From Alligator mississippiensis (lineage: Eukaryota > Chordata > Crocodylia > Alligatoridae): a stretch of DNA of 64,000 nucleotides. The DNA lies in the NCBI RefSeq assembly GCF_030867095.1, contig NC_081835.1:40283892-40347891 (forward strand), given 5' to 3'. Position 1 is the stretch's first letter, and every line of letters starts with the position of its first letter. The notes beneath the pieces were generated by a model, which was given only the letters and a program-made list of their open reading frames with translations, was not told the origin of the DNA and did no database searches. Made by a program: the position numbers and the translations under genes. This document shows, piece by piece, positions 63,806 to 64,000 of this stretch.

Positions 63806-64000
63806 CCTGGTCTTATGCACCCTGGTCTACTCTCTTCTCTCCTCAGTGTCAAACATCTCAGATCAATAAGGGGTACCTGTACCCGGGCCCCTGTGCCCTC
63901 AGTTTATAGGGCTCTTGTTCAACAAGTCAGGAAAAGTTCACCCCCCCCTCGCTTTCAAACCCTCATTTCTGTGCAACAGACGTGCTGGCACCATCCTGGC

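Overview
This is a vertebrate nuclear window, most likely from a crocodilian; a turtle or other non-mammalian amniote is possible. It holds many CR1 LINE fragments, several hAT-type elements with 8-bp target duplications, solo retroviral LTRs and one MIR-type SINE. I see no L1 or Alu. Only two host genes are recognisable. Both are conserved vertebrate genes with canonical GT/AG introns.

Layout: (1) 1-8.7 kb: CR1 fragments, then the last four coding exons of EMC3 on the + strand. EMC3 is the Oxa1/YidC-like core subunit of the ER membrane protein complex. Its last intron carries a 1.4-kb hAT-type element. (2) 8.7-15.9 kb: spacer between two genes that point tail to tail, with a CR1 3' end, a hAT remnant and a MIR. 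(3) 15.9-20.1 kb: a complete two-exon GPX1-type glutathione peroxidase on the - strand. It has an in-frame TGA for selenocysteine, a SECIS element in the 3' UTR, and a CpG-island first exon. (4) 20.1-29.4 kb: a retroposed near-perfect palindrome with a 13-bp target duplication, a hAT element with a perfect target duplication that contains a young CR1, and a short gag-only LTR retroelement. (5) 29.4-38.9 kb: a CR1 nest, a possible unidentified terminal exon, a second 1.4-kb-type hAT element with a MITE inside it, and a decayed Ty3/Gypsy relic. (6) 38.9-53.7 kb: almost continuous CR1, with LTR, hAT and fold-back insertions. (7) 53.7-64 kb: an AT-rich inverted-repeat element, an old CR1-like relic, a tRNA-derived SINE, a GC-rich degenerate tandem repeat, and a broken Myb/SANT-like domain.

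The two host genes show no functional link. EMC3 acts in membrane-protein insertion at the ER, and GPX1 in peroxide detoxification. Their closeness is of synteny interest only. The most unusual item is the fold-back retroposon family: two copies (21631-22104 and 46847-47182) are long inverted repeats, yet both carry 11-13 bp target duplications of LINE type. The next is the gag-only LTR element at 26570-29346. Repeat classes were assigned by eye from termini, target duplications and protein motifs. Family names and ages would need a library search.
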